Translations under genes and position numbers: made by a program
Shown here: in pieces, positions 22,680-23,084 of the stretch
How positions within the stretch are numbered: the first letter of the stretch is position 1
How the letters are laid out: each line of letters opens with the position of its first letter
NCBI GenBank assembly: GCA_949840475.1
Contig: CATKXA010000006.1
Span: forward strand, 1-23,084
Reading direction: 5' to 3'
DNA length: 23,084 nucleotides
Origin: an uncultured Thermoanaerobacterales bacterium
Lineage (GTDB): Bacteria; Bacillota; Clostridia; Christensenellales; UBA1242
Notes under the pieces: model-generated
Told to the model about the DNA's origin: nothing
The model's database searches: none
Seen by the model: the letters and a program-made list of their open reading frames with translations, nothing else

Positions 22680-23084
22680 ATGGAATCACTAAAAGATAAA
22701 AACAAATCAAATATTCATAAAGACCACAGAAGCAGAATGAAAGCCACTTTTCTGAAGAATGGCTTTGAAGGCTTTTCTGATATTGAAAAGCTTGAGTTCT
22801 TGTTGTTCTATGGCATTCCTCAAAAAGATACTAACCCTATCGCTCATAGACTGCTCGATGAGTTCGGCACCTTTGACAGAGTTTTAGAAGCATCATATGA
22901 AAGCTTAAAACATATAGAAGGGCTTGGCGAACATACAGCAATATTAATAAACGTCATTTTACAAATTGCTTCAGCATATGGAAAGAGTAAATGCGACCAA
23001 AAAATACTAGGAACAACCTCAGCTAAAGAGTTCGCGAAAAACATTTATAAAGGCAAATTTGTAGAAGAGTTTTATATTATATGC
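22680..23084 (+). CDS. radC: RadC/UPF0758 family protein, C-terminus cut by window edge
   Basis: 135 codons are present and the frame is open to the end of the window. The N-terminal helix-hairpin-helix part is intact: 'HKDHRSRMKATFLKNGFEGFSDIEKLEFLLFYGIPQKDTNPIAHRLLDEFGTFDRVLEAS' and 'LKHIEGLGEHTAILINVIL'. These are the usual RadC start. The JAB/MPN metallopeptidase-like domain with its His-x-His...Asp site would follow beyond the edge ('AKEFAKNIYKGKFVEEFYIIC' is its first strand). Despite the name, a role in DNA repair is not established for the family. It is divergent from lemA. Confidence 0.9.
   Translation, partial: MESLKDKNKSNIHKDHRSRMKATFLKNGFEGFSDIEKLEFLLFYGIPQKDTNPIAHRLLDEFGTFDRVLEASYESLKHIEGLGEHTAILINVILQIASAYGKSKCDQKILGTTSAKEFAKNIYKGKFVEEFYIIC

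Overview
The window is a low-GC, densely coded bacterial segment. It uses the standard code, with TGA as a stop (for example after the TfoX-like gene). Mostly AGGAGG-type ribosome sites, A+T-rich sigma-A promoters, rho-independent terminators after almost every operon, a lipoprotein, LemA/DUF2207 proteins and a DUF6273-containing surface protein all point to a monoderm low-GC Bacillota (Clostridia-like, probably gut-associated). I cannot place it more narrowly from sequence alone.

Left part (1-6.35 kb, all minus strand). There are three transcription units. A DUF2207 membrane protein is cut by the left edge and reads from a promoter so close to its ATG that the mRNA looks leaderless. A four-gene operon (4655 down to 1517) starts at a near-consensus TTGACC-17-TATAAT promoter: small unknown protein, HExxH putative metallopeptidase, PnuC-type transporter, GNAT acetyltransferase, terminator. 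A three-gene operon (6292 down to 4753) holds a TfoX N-terminal domain protein, exodeoxyribonuclease III and a small four-helix membrane protein.

Middle (6.35-7.68 kb). A 1.33-kb block is bounded by an unusual inverted repeat of about 55 bp. It carries an SDR oxidoreductase whose catalytic Lys is replaced by Glu, two strong GC-rich palindromes, and a gene-free stretch with its own promoter and terminator that may encode a small RNA.

Centre (7.67-15.35 kb, minus strand). Two adjacent genes encode single-pass membrane proteins built on the same plan: signal peptide, TM, Lys-rich stop-transfer, cytosolic coiled coils. One is a 1983-residue protein with a DUF6273-like domain and a long array of Ig/MBG-like repeats outside, and a Gln/Asn-rich tail inside. 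The other, 575 residues, has almost no ectodomain but a long charged coiled coil and a globular C-terminus inside. They look like partners in an envelope structure. This is the most unusual system in the window.

Right part (15.5-23.1 kb). A 29-codon small ORF, a YdeI/OmdA-family gene with an apparently leaderless mRNA, tRNA-Arg(UCG), a galactose-mutarotase-like (LacX-type) gene, signal peptidase I followed by a lipoprotein, a helical cytosolic protein of unknown role, and the classic lemA-DUF2207 pair. The lemA operon is divergent from radC (cut by the right edge), and the two promoters share overlapping -10 hexamers.
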